A stretch of DNA of 64,000 bases from Oscarella lobularis (Eukaryota; Porifera; Homoscleromorpha; Homosclerophorida; Oscarellidae), in NCBI RefSeq assembly GCF_947507565.1, contig NC_089186.1, positions 558,001-622,000 of the forward strand. Reading direction: 5' to 3'. Both the position numbers and the translations under genes were made by a program. Under the pieces are notes generated by a model, which made no database searches, had not been told where the DNA came from, and saw only the letters and a program-made list of their open reading frames with translations. Position 1 is the first letter of the stretch, and every line of letters begins with the position of its first letter. This document shows positions 32,662-43,790 of the stretch, in pieces.

Positions 32662-32928
32662 CTACCCCACAAGTTGAGCATCGCAGCAGGTCATAGTGGG
32701 AATTGCTCTGTTGGTGCATGAGCAGAAAAAAGAGCAGTTGAAGCCAACAGTCCCACATAGCGCCTTGCAATGATTTCGACACGCGACCATTGCCATCTGC
32801 TTTATCTCGACGGGCGACGGCCACTTTGTGATCAAATTCAATCGCAACGGAATGGCGGTTATTGTGGCATAAGCGGAGATGACCGCGAAGACCACGAGAA
32901 GACTCAGTGATGGATTGGCCATTGTCAA
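32662..32928 (-). CDS. Secreted cysteine-rich peptide, family member 1
   Basis: The 88-aa frame has a signal peptide (LSLLVVFAVISAYATITA); the second ATG at 32922 is an equally good start. The mature part has PSPVEIKQMAMVACRNHC and the cysteine pattern C-x3-C-x3-C-x6-C-x3-C-x-C-x9-CC. The paralog at 33995 has the same spacing, signal and ending (QL-x-G). A TATA-like CCTAAATAA lies about 75 nt upstream (33000-33008). I know no named family with this pattern. Conservation of the spacing argues for a real secreted disulfide-rich peptide. Confidence 0.65.
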   Translation of the reverse strand: MTMANPSLSLLVVFAVISAYATITAIPLRLNLITKWPSPVEIKQMAMVACRNHCKALCGTVGFNCSFFCSCTNRAIPTMTCCDAQLVG

Positions 32929-32998
32929 AGCTCAACCAATGTGTGAAATAGCTTCAGCAAACTCCGTGAACGATATGATAAGGAAACGAACGGCGAGT

Positions 32999-33010
32999 CT
33001 TATTTAGGGT
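32999..33010 (-). promoter_or_regulatory. TATA-like element of peptide 1
   Basis: ACCCTAAATAAG read on the minus strand, about 75 nt before the ATG. The equivalent spacing in the paralog (34315-34325) supports it. Confidence 0.35.
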
Positions 33011-33289
33011 TTCAGTGTTGGAGGAAGCGTTGGGAAATAATAATTGATGAGGAAGCATCGCTTGCATTGAATCAATTAATGCTGGCTGGAATGGCATAGC
33101 AAAGGTGCAACGTATATAAACAGAGGAAGCGAAAGATAATTGGTGGGATCGAGACTGCAGCACATAGGGAACGTGTATCCTTGGCCTGCATGATCACTAT
33201 CAAAGCTCGTGCACCGGGGTACGATTGGGGAGCACAACTTGAACGTTTTCGCGGTTAATTACCGGCCACGCAGTTACTACACGCTTGCG

Positions 33290-33730
33290 TGGGAGGCGGC
33301 CCTCTAGAGGAAGTGATCGATCGTAGTAAGCGGAGACCTTGGCCGGTCCCTCTGAACCTTTAGCGGTGACCTACCCACCTTTTCGCGTCGCGGCTATGAT
33401 AGATGCGTCCATTGAATCCAAGTGAAGCTGCTTCCTTGTCTCTCGTCTAGTGTGGCGACCAAATTAGGCAGCGAACGAGGTCGGCATCGTTATAAAAGCG
33501 TTGTCGGAGAGTCTTGAACTGTTCTCGTGTACCATCGCTGCGCTCGCAGCCGAGAGAAACTGGAAAGCTGGTAGAAGCCGCTGCAACAGACCCCGTATCA
33601 AATCGGGTACAGAACCAATGACTAAAAATTTCTCAATAATAAGACGCATGTATTAGCACAGCGTTTGCAATTGCCAATCAAATTTTCGCTGATAATTCTT
33701 CAATTTCAATTTCCTGTATTGCCTGCCAGT
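33290..33730 (+). repeat. Dispersed repeat R3, tandem copy
   Basis: Direct copy of 32040-32450. It starts near CCTCTAGAGGAAGTGATCGA and ends near TTCAATTTCCTGTATTGCCT. Confidence 0.65.
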
Positions 33731-33872
33731 GCGTACATCCCCACTGGTGTTCGATCAGGCAGTGGGCTACGCGCTTCGAGGCCTCTGCAAATTTTTCTCG
33801 TGATCGGAAGCTCGATTTGGATGCAGAATTAATCTACGTGTACACATAAACAGAAGAAAGCGAGAGGAAGGA

Positions 33873-33897
33873 GGGGGGGGGGGGGGGGGGGGGGGGG
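33873..33897 (+). repeat. Homopolymer run of 25 G
   Basis: Twenty-five consecutive G in the read order, just 3' of the peptide gene at 33995. The exact length is unreliable in any assembly. Confidence 0.8.
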
Positions 33898-33994
33898 ATT
33901 AAAAAGACAAAGAGAGCAGTGGCATGCAGCTCTATACGAACAACACATCTATTTCTCAACATGCGGCCGATCACGCCTCGATCTTCACTTTATA

Positions 33995-34243
33995 CTACCC
34001 CCAAAGTTGAACATCGCAGCAGTTCGCAGGGGGCATTACTCCGTTCGCGCATGAGCAGACCAAAGAGCAGTTGAAGCCAACACTCCCACATAGTGCCTTG
34101 CATTGATTTCGACACGCAACATTTGCCATCTGCTTTATCTCTGCGGGCGACGGCGGCTTTGGAATTCCATTGATCCATTGAAAAAAGGCGGTACTAATGC
34201 TAGCATAAGCGGAGATAACCGCGAAGACCAGGAGAAGACGCAT
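33995..34243 (-). CDS. Secreted cysteine-rich peptide, family member 2
   Basis: 82 aa: signal peptide (LLLVFAVISAYASISTAF), a short spacer (PPSPAEIKQMANVACRNQC), then the same eight-cysteine pattern as the gene at 32662 (C-x3-C-x3-C-x6-C-x3-C-x-C-x9-CC). The two are tandem paralogs. Differences concentrate in the spacer after the signal and between cysteines 6 and 7. A single exon is assumed, with a TATA-like CATAAATAGG about 75 nt upstream. Function unknown. Confidence 0.7.
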   Translation of the reverse strand: MRLLLVFAVISAYASISTAFFQWINGIPKPPSPAEIKQMANVACRNQCKALCGSVGFNCSLVCSCANGVMPPANCCDVQLWG

Positions 34244-34314
34244 TGTCGAAGCTCGACCGACATGAAATAATTCCAGAATATCCCGTGAACGATAGGAAAC
34301 AAACGGCGAGCTCG

Positions 34315-34325
34315 TCCTATTTATG
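34315..34325 (-). promoter_or_regulatory. TATA-like element of peptide 2
   Basis: CCATAAATAGG on the minus strand, 72-82 nt before the ATG, the same place as in the paralog. Confidence 0.35.
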
Positions 34326-34939
34326 GTTCAGTGTTGGAGGAAGCGTTGGGAAATAATCATTGATGATCGAGGAAGCATCGCTTGCATTGAATCAACTAAT
34401 GCTGGCTGGAATGACTTAGGAAAACGTGCAACGTATATAAACAGAGGAAGCGAAAGATAATTGGTCGGATGGAGGCTGCAGTATAGGGAACGTGTACCGT
34501 TGGCCTGGCCATTATCAAAGCTCGTGCACAGATGTGGCTTGGGGGAGCACAACTTGAACGTCTTCGCGGTTACCGGCCACGCAGTTAATTTTATGCTGGC
34601 TGGGATAGGAAAGATGCAGGCGTTTTATAGTAGCGTACCGTTTCCTAAGATCGAGGGTACAGCGTACAGGCAGACTATAGGATATAGTTGTGTGCGTAGG
34701 AGAAGAAAAATGTCATAACCCTCGTTGGAAAACAGACGAGGCATGTTCATTATTTCAGGGTCCCCACAAAAGTGAATGCGAACGCACAAACATATATTAG
34801 ATGAAAGCCAAGATAGTCAAGGTGTGGGTCGGTGCTCTCCGTCTGCAGAAGAGTTCAGACAGAAGAGTGGGGTGACGGAAAACAGAATAAATTCTATTAA
34901 TTAGCTCACAATCCATTGACGCGAAAAACGTCTCTATTC

Positions 34940-35518
34940 AGTCCTAAATTAACTGAATAATCCATTCACATGGTCTAAGGTGGCGGCTGCCAGCTAAGCA
35001 CGTTTAGGGAGAAAAGGAGCTACAAACCTACTAAACCTCTAACCGCCTTACCTAGAGAGAGCCGCCCTGAGGCTGAGGGAAACGACCCGTGCACACTGAC
35101 CATAGTCGGCCTGTGATGCAAAAACAAGTATAATCAAATCTACGTAACGAATGCGTGTCGTCCACGTGCTACCCTCCCTGTCACACACACAAATGAAGCC
35201 TCATGCACAGCCACGACACCAGCTCTCACTCCTGAACCTTACAGACGGAAACCAGCCTAGTCTATTTAGATTCGTTCGGAAATTGTTCTATGCCCAAGAG
35301 CGCTGGCTGTGGCACAACCAGGCAATCCGTGACGTGTAGGTGACAGAGAGTCCCGCTCCCTAAGTGCATGACTAACTCATGGGGGCCCCCAATCGGAAAA
35401 CCTAGAAAAAATTCTTTTATTTTTGTCTGCGCTACACTCCTAGACAGACCACGTCGAAAAGTAGACCATACGCCGATTTTTTGCGGCTGGAACCTTTGGC
35501 GATGACGTGCGTTTCTGA
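34940..35518. repeat. Repeat R1, copy 3
   Basis: Same unit as 12762-13330. It is preceded (34660-34920) by a diverged copy of the 17311-17510 segment, keeping the order segment-R1-R2 seen at 17.3-18.8 kb. Confidence 0.7.
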
Positions 35519-35537
35519 AAGGCAAGAGAATTGCGTG

Positions 35538-36075
35538 CGTGAAATTATGAGAACGTGTCGCGCGCGCTTACGCATGCAGCAAGGCATCAAAGCGCGCTTC
35601 TTCGTCGCTGAAAGAACAAGCGGAGCCATCTAGAAAACGCATACAGTGTAGGCATAGATAGGACGAAACGCGAGAAAGGGGGCCCCGCGGTGAAAAGAAA
35701 ACACGAATGCCGACATAACCTAGTAAATACAAACGTGAATGGCACGCGAAGACACGCGAGTGCGCACGGCTTGAGATCGCTCGCCTGCGAGTGAATGCAC
35801 GCGACGGAATTAAGAAAGGGGCCCGTCACGTAGCGAAAGAAAGCGTTGCAGGAGATTCTACTGCCAGGGAGAAGACGCCTTTTGTTCATGAGAGTCGTTA
35901 CGTATCGCGCGACTGGCGAACGATCGCGAAAACCTGTTGCTATCGTGTGGGAGAGGATCGCGCGAACGTTCAATTCAGGCGTTGACGCTTACCTGTTGGC
36001 CCGGCTCTGCTTCCTTGTTGAGAGCCTCGCCGATCAGCATAAGGGTCTTGTTCACGGATTTCTCTCCAATGCTTA
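35538..36075. repeat. Repeat R2, copy 4
   Basis: Same unit as 13350-13965. It lacks the MITE at the position corresponding to 15651 and so shows the empty site. Confidence 0.65.
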
Positions 36076-37961
36076 GTCTTCCTATATTTCATTTTTATTT
36101 GTAAATATGTTTTCTCATAAAGACCTGTTCCTCGCTCCACGCACTATAGAGATACACTGTAGACTAGGTTCGGGGCCACCGGCTTTGATGGATTGTCGAT
36201 GAAATCCCGCCACGCCTAAAAATTGTCAAACAGGAATGACGCATCTGAAAACTATCGCCAACGAGTGGCAACGAAGAGCATTTCGTTCACAGCCGTGCAT
36301 GGTCCACCCAGCAAAATTTCAAGCAAATCGAAGCAATTCGCACAGAAGCAATGTAACCCAAAGCTGTCAGCGTCGATTTTCTAACTGCTTCAAGCATTCT
36401 AAGGGACGACAATTGAAAAGACGAGCCCATCGCCGAGCTTTATCGATTCTCTTTAGGTGGCTCTTCTTTTAAAAACACTTGCTAAAAATAGAGTGTAGTT
36501 GCAAAAAAACAGCGCGGGAGTGACGGGAGCGTGACGGGCGGTGCTTTCATGAAAGTGTCAAGGCACGTTGTCATGCTTTGTCCTTCAAGGCCTGAAAATG
36601 GTAGGCACAATGCGATGCTGGCGCAGAAGCAGCATGCTAAATTGCTAGTGCAGACCTTTTTGTGATTCGACAGTTGCGATTGCCACTATTCGCACCTTGG
36701 GTGCTAAACAAGGATCTCGAGGTCAAAAAGGCGTGGCGACGAACAATAAAAAGTCTACTCATATAGTCGAGCTCTGGCCTACACGCCAGACACACGGGTT
36801 TGACCTCGGCGACAAGTTACTCAACTGATCATCGACCGCTCTTCTTCAAACGATGACGACAATAGTTTGTGGCTACATTGACAAAGACGGCTCAATTCTG
36901 AGCGGGTCCGGATTTCGTGTGAACAGAGTCACGACAGGCAGATACACAGTCAGTTTTGACTCGCCTTTTTCGGCAGCTCCTGCCTGTGTCGTTACGCAAG
37001 TTTATCCGCAAGACTTCACCCGCAATGGAAAGACCCTCGACAATGCCATCATCACCAACATTGACAGAGACAAGTTTCAGTATGCCACTGGCGATCACCA
37101 AGGTGCTAACTCAGACAGAGCCGCTTCATTCATTGCCGTCGGCTGAAATGCATGAAGCGCGCCTGGGCTGAAACAGAACTTTTGCGCGTTTCTTCCATTT
37201 GCATGATTGTGTTTGTTCTTCGTTCGTCCCCCTTGTTTCTAAGCTGATGAAACCGCAAACCCCTGCATATAACGCCTAAAGAAGCGCAACACGCGATGCT
37301 CTAAGAGCTAAGCAGCAGTCAAGCTAGGCTGGGAGAAAAACTGCATTTGGCTTCCCCGTCTTCGCATAGAGCAAATCTAAATCTAATTCTGACAGCGTAG
37401 CTCAAGTACAAAAGAAGAAGGATCTCCCTTTCTATAGATTGCGTAAAACATGACGTCATCGCCCCGGCGTGGTCGGTAGCAGACCTATCATCGAACATAC
37501 AGACAAGAAGTACAGCAACACCTTGGAAAACAGACGAGGCTCCTTCCTTATTTCAGGGTCTCCAAAAAAAGTGGATGCGCAAACTAATGACGCATATACA
37601 TACATTAGATGGAAGGCAAGAGAGCCAAGGTGCGGGGCAGTCCTGTCCGTCTGCTGAGGAGATCGGAAGAAGAGTGGTAAAGGGAAACACAAAGAAGTCT
37701 ATCAATCCTAAATCCATTGAGCTGAAAAACGTCTCTAATCAAAGCTAAAATTACCTGACGCAATCCTTTGAGATGGTCTAACCGAGGTGGCGGCTGCCAG
37801 CTAAGCACGTTCAGGAAAAAGGAGCTACAAACCTACTAAACCTCTAGCCGCCCTACCTATTGACAGCCGCCCTAAACCCTAATGCAAAGAGAAAGGAACC
37901 GTGCACACTAACATAGTCGGCCTGTGATGCAAACAGAGTATACGAATCATCTCTACGTAAC
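36065..37961. repeat. Segmental duplication, partner of 15880-17772
   Basis: Nearly identical to the first copy. It ends abruptly at 37961, where R1 is cut and R3 begins. Confidence 0.85.
36853..37146 (+). CDS. Small beta-rich protein with GSILSGSGF motif, copy 2
   Basis: The protein is identical over 97 aa to the product at 16664, and the flanks are also nearly identical. The same start is used, preceded by GCTCTTCTTCAAACG. There are no introns, unlike all the other genes in the window, which would fit a transferred or retrocopied origin (inference). Confidence 0.7.
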   Translation: MTTIVCGYIDKDGSILSGSGFRVNRVTTGRYTVSFDSPFSAAPACVVTQVYPQDFTRNGKTLDNAIITNIDRDKFQYATGDHQGANSDRAASFIAVG

Positions 37962-37962
37962 T
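37750..37962. repeat. Repeat R1, truncated copy
   Basis: First ~210 bp of R1 only; joined to R3 at 37962. Confidence 0.7.
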
Positions 37963-37974
37963 GAATAAATTAAA

Positions 37975-38460
37975 CAAAAGGAAGAGACCACGATCGACCG
38001 TATGAATGTATAATTCTCTGAATGGCCACCCTATCCGTGCAGCTAGAATACGCTCTCAGTAGTTCAGAATACGTACAAGGGCAAGTGAGCGTTTTTGGGA
38101 GGGAGGGACCCTATAGAGGAATTAAGCTCGATCGATCGCGATCAATCGAAGAAAGCGAGACCTCGGCCGGTCCCTCTGAACCCGTAGCTGTAACCTTTAT
38201 CGTCGCGACTATGTTGGATGCATCCGTTGAATCCAAATGAAGCTGCTTTCTTGTCGTTCGCCTATATATAGTGAGGCGACATAGATAGATAGCGATCCCA
38301 CCAGAAATTACGCAGCGAACAAGGTCGGCATCGGCAAAAAAGCGTTGTCGGAAGGCCTTGAACTGTTCTCGCGTACCCTGCATCGCTCTATTCGAAACTG
38401 GAAAGCTGATAGAAGCCGCAGCAACAGACCCCGTATCAAAATGAAATACAGAAAAAATGT
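37975..38460 (+). repeat. Dispersed repeat R3, fourth copy
   Basis: Contains CGGCCGGTCCCTCTGAACCC and GGCATCG...AAAGCGTTGTCGG blocks as at 32085-32250, more diverged than the other copies. Confidence 0.6.
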
Positions 38461-38681
38461 GTCAATATTATGACGCATGTACTGACGCGGTGTTTATAAT
38501 TTTTGCGAGTTATTTTTCTTCTTTCAGCGCCATAACATATATAGGATTGAGTTTTGAAAGACTGTAAGTGTGACCAGAGATGTAGGGGGCCTAATTAGCA
38601 ATTCTACAGCCTTTTCCTAATTATTTTTTTGTCACCTCAAAAAAAACGCAACAACCAAACACTTTTCTTTCTAAACGGGGG

Positions 38682-41600
38682 TTAAATTTCACGCGGACGA
38701 AACTTTTCAAATTTCTCTTTGATAGCTCTTTGGCTAATGCCAAACAGGCTCAACGAACGTAGAAGCTTGCCAACTGTCGGTGATGTTGCGTCCTTCTTCC
38801 ACAGCTGTAGCACTTTGAACATGCGAGTGAAATTATCGCAACGACAGACCGCAATTTCATCTCGATCGTCCGAGCTTATATCCAAGTCAATGCTGATAGC
38901 TTGCCATTTTGATCCGGTGACAGCAGCGCATGCCTTCATCAACGCAACTGACACCAACTCTTCGTCAGCAGGTAAAGACACTAAAAAGGAATTCGTACAC
39001 AAAAAAATTGACCGGAGCGCAAACCTGAATTAGAACTAGTGCCAGGAACAATTATAACCAAGTTCTTGATAGGACAAGAATTCTCTTCTCCTTCTGGTCG
39101 AGTGCAGAATAAAATGTCATTGAGAGCTTCGTCAGCAACTTTTTGATCTACTTCATTTGACGAATAAATAGGCGGATCTTCATTGAATTGTTTAAGATAC
39201 GAACTGTCTAAATAGAACCAGTCAAGAACAACTCCAGGACTTGTTTCATCGCAAGCTTGAGCGATCATTGACTTCAGGTCGTTGAGAAATTCTTTGGCTA
39301 CAGCCTCACATGCTGCAATGCTCGACCAGCGAACGGTGACATCAATGCAATGGCGCCCATTCTTTAGTGTCATTATGATGAGACACTCAACCATTTTGTC
39401 ATTGACGATCTTCACTAATTTGACGCCGTCCCGCCAAAGTGTGTGCCTTACGTTATCCATACGGCAGCAGCGAGATTGAAGAATGACGAGCGACGACGGC
39501 GAGATGATATCAACGAGATAGTGGCACTCGTATCGTTGACCACGATACACGTCCAAGTTCGGATTTTCACCCCAAGCGTTGACTGGCATTGCCTCATCAA
39601 GAAGAGCAGGAATCTTATACAGTTTAGTCGATTCCTCCTTCGCCGTTACGTCAATGCACAGTTCAAGAGATAGCATAACATAAATCGCTTTCTTGGCTGT
39701 CACCATATACGGAGACGGACAGCCCTGCTCTTCGATATGCTTGCGAAACTGTTTCAGAGCAAATTCGGCATCTTCCAGTTGTGCAACGCCGGATTTATTA
39801 ACGTGCTTGTCAAATGGATAATAGCGCGAAGCTAGAAGAGGACCAATGACGTTGTGACAGAGCCAGGGCGGACGAACACAAATTCGTCTACCCAAATTAA
39901 CAATCTAAAAAAATAAATAACCAGAGTACATAATGCATATGTCGAGGTTATAACTACTGCACTCACAATTCCGCACGAGTCGAGATATTCGACGGCAACT
40001 TTTTTCTCTTCGTCAGTCAAGTGGACGCCAACTTGTTTAGCAACCCACTTCTCGAACTCTTTCAACGTCATGAAATATTCCAATGGCATTTTTCTCTTGT
40101 CATCGGAAGCAGAGAGGTACTCCTCAATATCTTGGCACAGCTTCGGAACATCATCAGCTGCCTGGGAAATACACAATAAATTCAAGTTTAACGAGATTTT
40201 GTCACTACCTCAAGCATTTCTCGGCGGATTCCTTTCAGCGTTTCTCGGCATTTCTTCATGTAAACTGAGTTGCTCTTACTGCAATCCATTGCGATTACGT
40301 ATGAAATTTGAAAAGTGTCGCCGAATTTTTGCCGAAGAATTTCGGCGACTCGGTCGAGCTGAAATTTTTTCTCGATTCCTGCCTCCTTTTCAAAACCGAT
40401 TATATTAATTATCAAAAAAAGGCGAATGAGTGATTTCAGGTGTGTAGGAAGAGTTCGCAATGAAGCTTTCACGAAGGCACACCAAAATTGCCCTTCTTCT
40501 AAAAGCTTTTCTTCTGACCTTATCTTTCCCTTCTCAATTGGAAGAACCAGAAAGAAAATTGTGTTTGATTGTCGGAAAAAAAACCCGTGAGCTTTTTGGA
40601 AGGTCAACTGAGCCCCGAAGTCCCACGTCGTCGCTTTGCCTACATCCGGAATAGGGCAGCTATGAATTTCAATTCCTGGTGTGCGATCTTCTAATCTGAT
40701 CGGACGACGATCGAGTTGAAGAAGGGCAGTGACAAAAGTCGTCTTTCCCACTTTTTCATTACCGATGACGCAAACTTTGATTGAATCGGGTCGAGCCATT
40801 TCTCGTTTTTGAAGAACCGAAAATCGAGCAGCGTCCTATACCACTAATTACATAGAACGAAAAAATAATTATCATGACGCACGTAATGCTGTCGAAGAAG
40901 CATTCTGATTTCACCGTTAAGTGACAATTGATGGGGCGTATTTCCGTTCTAAAATTACTTTTATGGAGTCGGTTTATTCTGGAACGAACAAGTCACCTCG
41001 TCTTTACATGTGACATCAACACCTTTCTCTATCAAAAATTCGAAAATTAGCTTGTTTGATGATTTCTCTGCGGCCAGATGCAACGCATTTTGTTTTTTCT
41101 ACAGGGATTGAGGTCGACAACAAGTGAGCAATGAGAATACTTACTGACCTTGTCTCTGGCTGAGAAATCTGCTCCCAACTTGATTAGTGTCTCAATAACG
41201 ACGAAAGAAGGCAAAAATGAATTGCATGCCTGCAATAAAGGTGTCCTTCCCTCCTAAAAATACAATCGTCAAGCAAAAATTTAACTTTAAATAAAAATAT
41301 CACCTTATCAACAGAATTGACGTCAATGCCTTTCACATTAACAAGGTATTGAAGTACGTTTCTCACTTCTTCATCGTCACACTCAGAGTGAAAGGTAGCA
41401 TAAAATAAAGCCGTCTGTCCTTTCTGAGTAAAAAGAAGGTCATATTAGCTTTGAAGCAAGAATTATAATTTTACGAAATCTTTTGCTCGACAGTCAGCTC
41501 CTTCTTCATCTAAATAGCGAACTTTTGATGGCCGATCAACGGAACTTTGACACGCCTTCATCAAAGGCGTTTGGCCATCCTGAAGAATAAATAACAACAA

Positions 41601-42699
41601 AGTAGAAATAATGAAATCTCCAAACATAGTTGACGCCATTAACGGGTGCGTTGTGCTTCACAAGACATTTCACTCCAAAAAAGGTGCCAAGATGGCAGGC
41701 ACCATGCAGAGGAGGTGCCTTCAACTTTTATTGAAACAGATATTCTTTGTTCATTTAGGAAACTCATTTACCTGTAGGTTATAAAGGATATCCTGATCGC
41801 TGATTCCCATTACATCAAATATATGATGAAAAACCTCTTCAGCTTCTTTCAATGAAGAAAATTGAATTTGAGCCACAAGCGTCTATTAATTGAAACTCGC
41901 GTGTCTATAGCCACATTAGTAATTATCAAATCTCTTACAATGTCAGCTGATCGTAAACGGTAGCCGCGCTTTTCCAAAATAATCATTTTCTTCACTCGTT
42001 CAACAGAACTTGCACAAGCATAATAATATGGTGTACGCCCTCTCTAAAATGGCAGTGTTAGAGTAACCATCTAATATCCACTTCCATGTCATACAGCGTC
42101 TTCCGCGGTGATACTTGCACCGTGATTGACTAGCCAATTCACACCAACAACATTTCCCCACTCGCACGCACAGTGAAGTGGGCGTAGTTTACTATTCTGC
42201 AGCCACGCATTAGTTGAAACTTTATAAATCGTAAATCATCGATACCCCATCTGATAGCTTGTCAGTGCTCTGACTTTCTTTCTGAGCTAAATAGCCGAAC
42301 CACTCATCTGCTTCGTCGGCAGTCTCATACTCTCTTCCGGCCACGTAGTGAACGACTGACAATTCAGGAACAAACTATCGAAATGTAAACGACTCTATAG
42401 TGCACAGAAATGAAACCTTACATTTTTTTCCATACCTGCTCACGTCGAAATCCTTTTTCGGAAGAAAGAAAACTCTTTAGCAGACTCTGCTTACGTGAGC
42501 TAATCAATCGCTCGATCGCCAATTGAGCATACGACGTTCGTTCCTGTAAGAACAAATGAAATTGAGTAAGGTGAACTCATTTCGTTACGCGAAAAAAAGA
42601 CGCATCGTATTATTCTCAATCACGTCTCGATGACGTTAGCCTCACATGCAACTCTATTTGATTTGATGCAACCGTTGGGGAAGAGGTGGAGGACCCCAT
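38682..42699 (-). CDS. Unit D: ankyrin-Roc-COR-death protein
   Basis: Phase-consistent and apparently intact. The proposed first exon 42646-42699 (MGSSTSSPTVASNQ) splices to a helical exon (LAIERLISSRKQ). Ankyrin or spacer exons follow, one unit each (for example RPLHCACEWGNVVGVNWLV). The Roc exon covers about 40200-40840 with GNEKVGKTT, DFGAQ, and INIIG at G4. COR exons are about 39970-40160 and 39025-39904 (WLCHNVIGPLLASRYYP). COR then splices directly to the DD exon 38682-38980 (GSKWQAISIDLDI). Unlike A, C, F and G there is no small linker exon between COR and DD. It is the most diverged intact unit, so probably an older copy. Confidence 0.8.
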
Positions 42700-42709
42700 C
42701 CAACAAGAA

Positions 42710-43250
42710 ATGAGTACGTTGCGCATGCGCATATGGCGCTCAAGCGTGTCAGAACGATAGTGTAACTCTTGCACGCTGCATGAAGCTTTTTCGATGAATA
42801 GGCAGACCTAGCACAGGCTAGAGACAGCCACGTACATGTACCAACAGGGCAACGCCTTGCGGAAGTTCCACTCCCACAATCAAAGACTGGCTCCTCCTAC
42901 TCTCGTGCATCAATGCCAAACATTGAAAGGCGTCTTTCCTTCTTCTTCAGATTCTGTTCTGTTTTCTCTGCGTTATAAATAAACATCATTCTAAATTACT
43001 TTTCTCGCAAAGCAGCCCATCTAGCCTCACCTCGTCTGTTGCTAGAACGTACGTCTGCCCTTTTTTCAGTGTCTCACGTAGACAATTTTTGACAAGCGAC
43101 AGTTCGCCAACCATTCGCGTAGAACTGGCGTAAAACACTCCTAGAAATTAGATAAACGGCACTATTTCAAGTAGAAGCACTAGTAGTCTATCATTATCAG
43201 TGGCAGAAGCACCTAGGTACAAGTGTTGACGCTGGCTCTAGTTGAGACGT
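42710..43250. other. Gene-free stretch upstream of unit D
   Basis: No domain, exon chain or known repeat seen. It would hold the unit D promoter. Confidence 0.4.
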
Positions 43251-43257
43251 CACTCGA

Positions 43258-43653
43258 TCAATTGCCTGTTTCGAGTGCAGACTCGTCTTGAATCGCTCGA
43301 TGTAGTGCCACATCTTCTGCGGCATGGTCTTCAGCCACTTGTCCGCAGTATACTCCAGCTGCGCGTCTTTCCTGAACGAATGAAATATACGTTGGCGGTT
43401 CCGTTTGGTCGAAGCAGAAGAACGCGGTGAGGAGTTTCGCCTCGATGCTTAGAGGGTTTAGACTGCGTCTTTCTAACGACGGGTCGATAAAGCCTGGAAG
43501 ACGGCTGACAGCCGGCATCGTGCTCCTGTTCGTGGAGTTTCTGGCGAAGAGAACACACCTATCGCCAACTCTCATCGCCTGAGGTTCTTGGCCCGTGGTT
43601 CTTGGCCTGGGTTCTTGGATAGAGAGTGCAGACGCAGCGTTCAATGACGTCAC
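43258..43653 (-). CDS. Hypothetical protein or terminal exon
   Basis: Open frame of 131 aa without a recognisable domain (MRVGDRCVLFARN, LLTAFFCFDQTEPPTYISF). A second overlapping frame is also open over 75 codons. It has no paralog in the window and no clear splice partner. It could be the last exon of an undetected gene or a chance frame. Confidence 0.25.
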   Translation of the reverse strand: MTSLNAASALSIQEPRPRTTGQEPQAMRVGDRCVLFARNSTNRSTMPAVSRLPGFIDPSLERRSLNPLSIEAKLLTAFFCFDQTEPPTYISFVQERRAAGVYCGQVAEDHAAEDVALHRAIQDESALETGN

Positions 43654-43790
43654 TTCTTACATCGACGCCTACGTCATTTTCTCCTGAATTTTTTCCCAGA
43701 GTACGTCGTTGCCGCTCTAATGCTGCAGGAAGTTATGAAAGCAATCTTTACTAAAAAAACAAAAAAATTGATCATGCTGTTTGTGACTTT

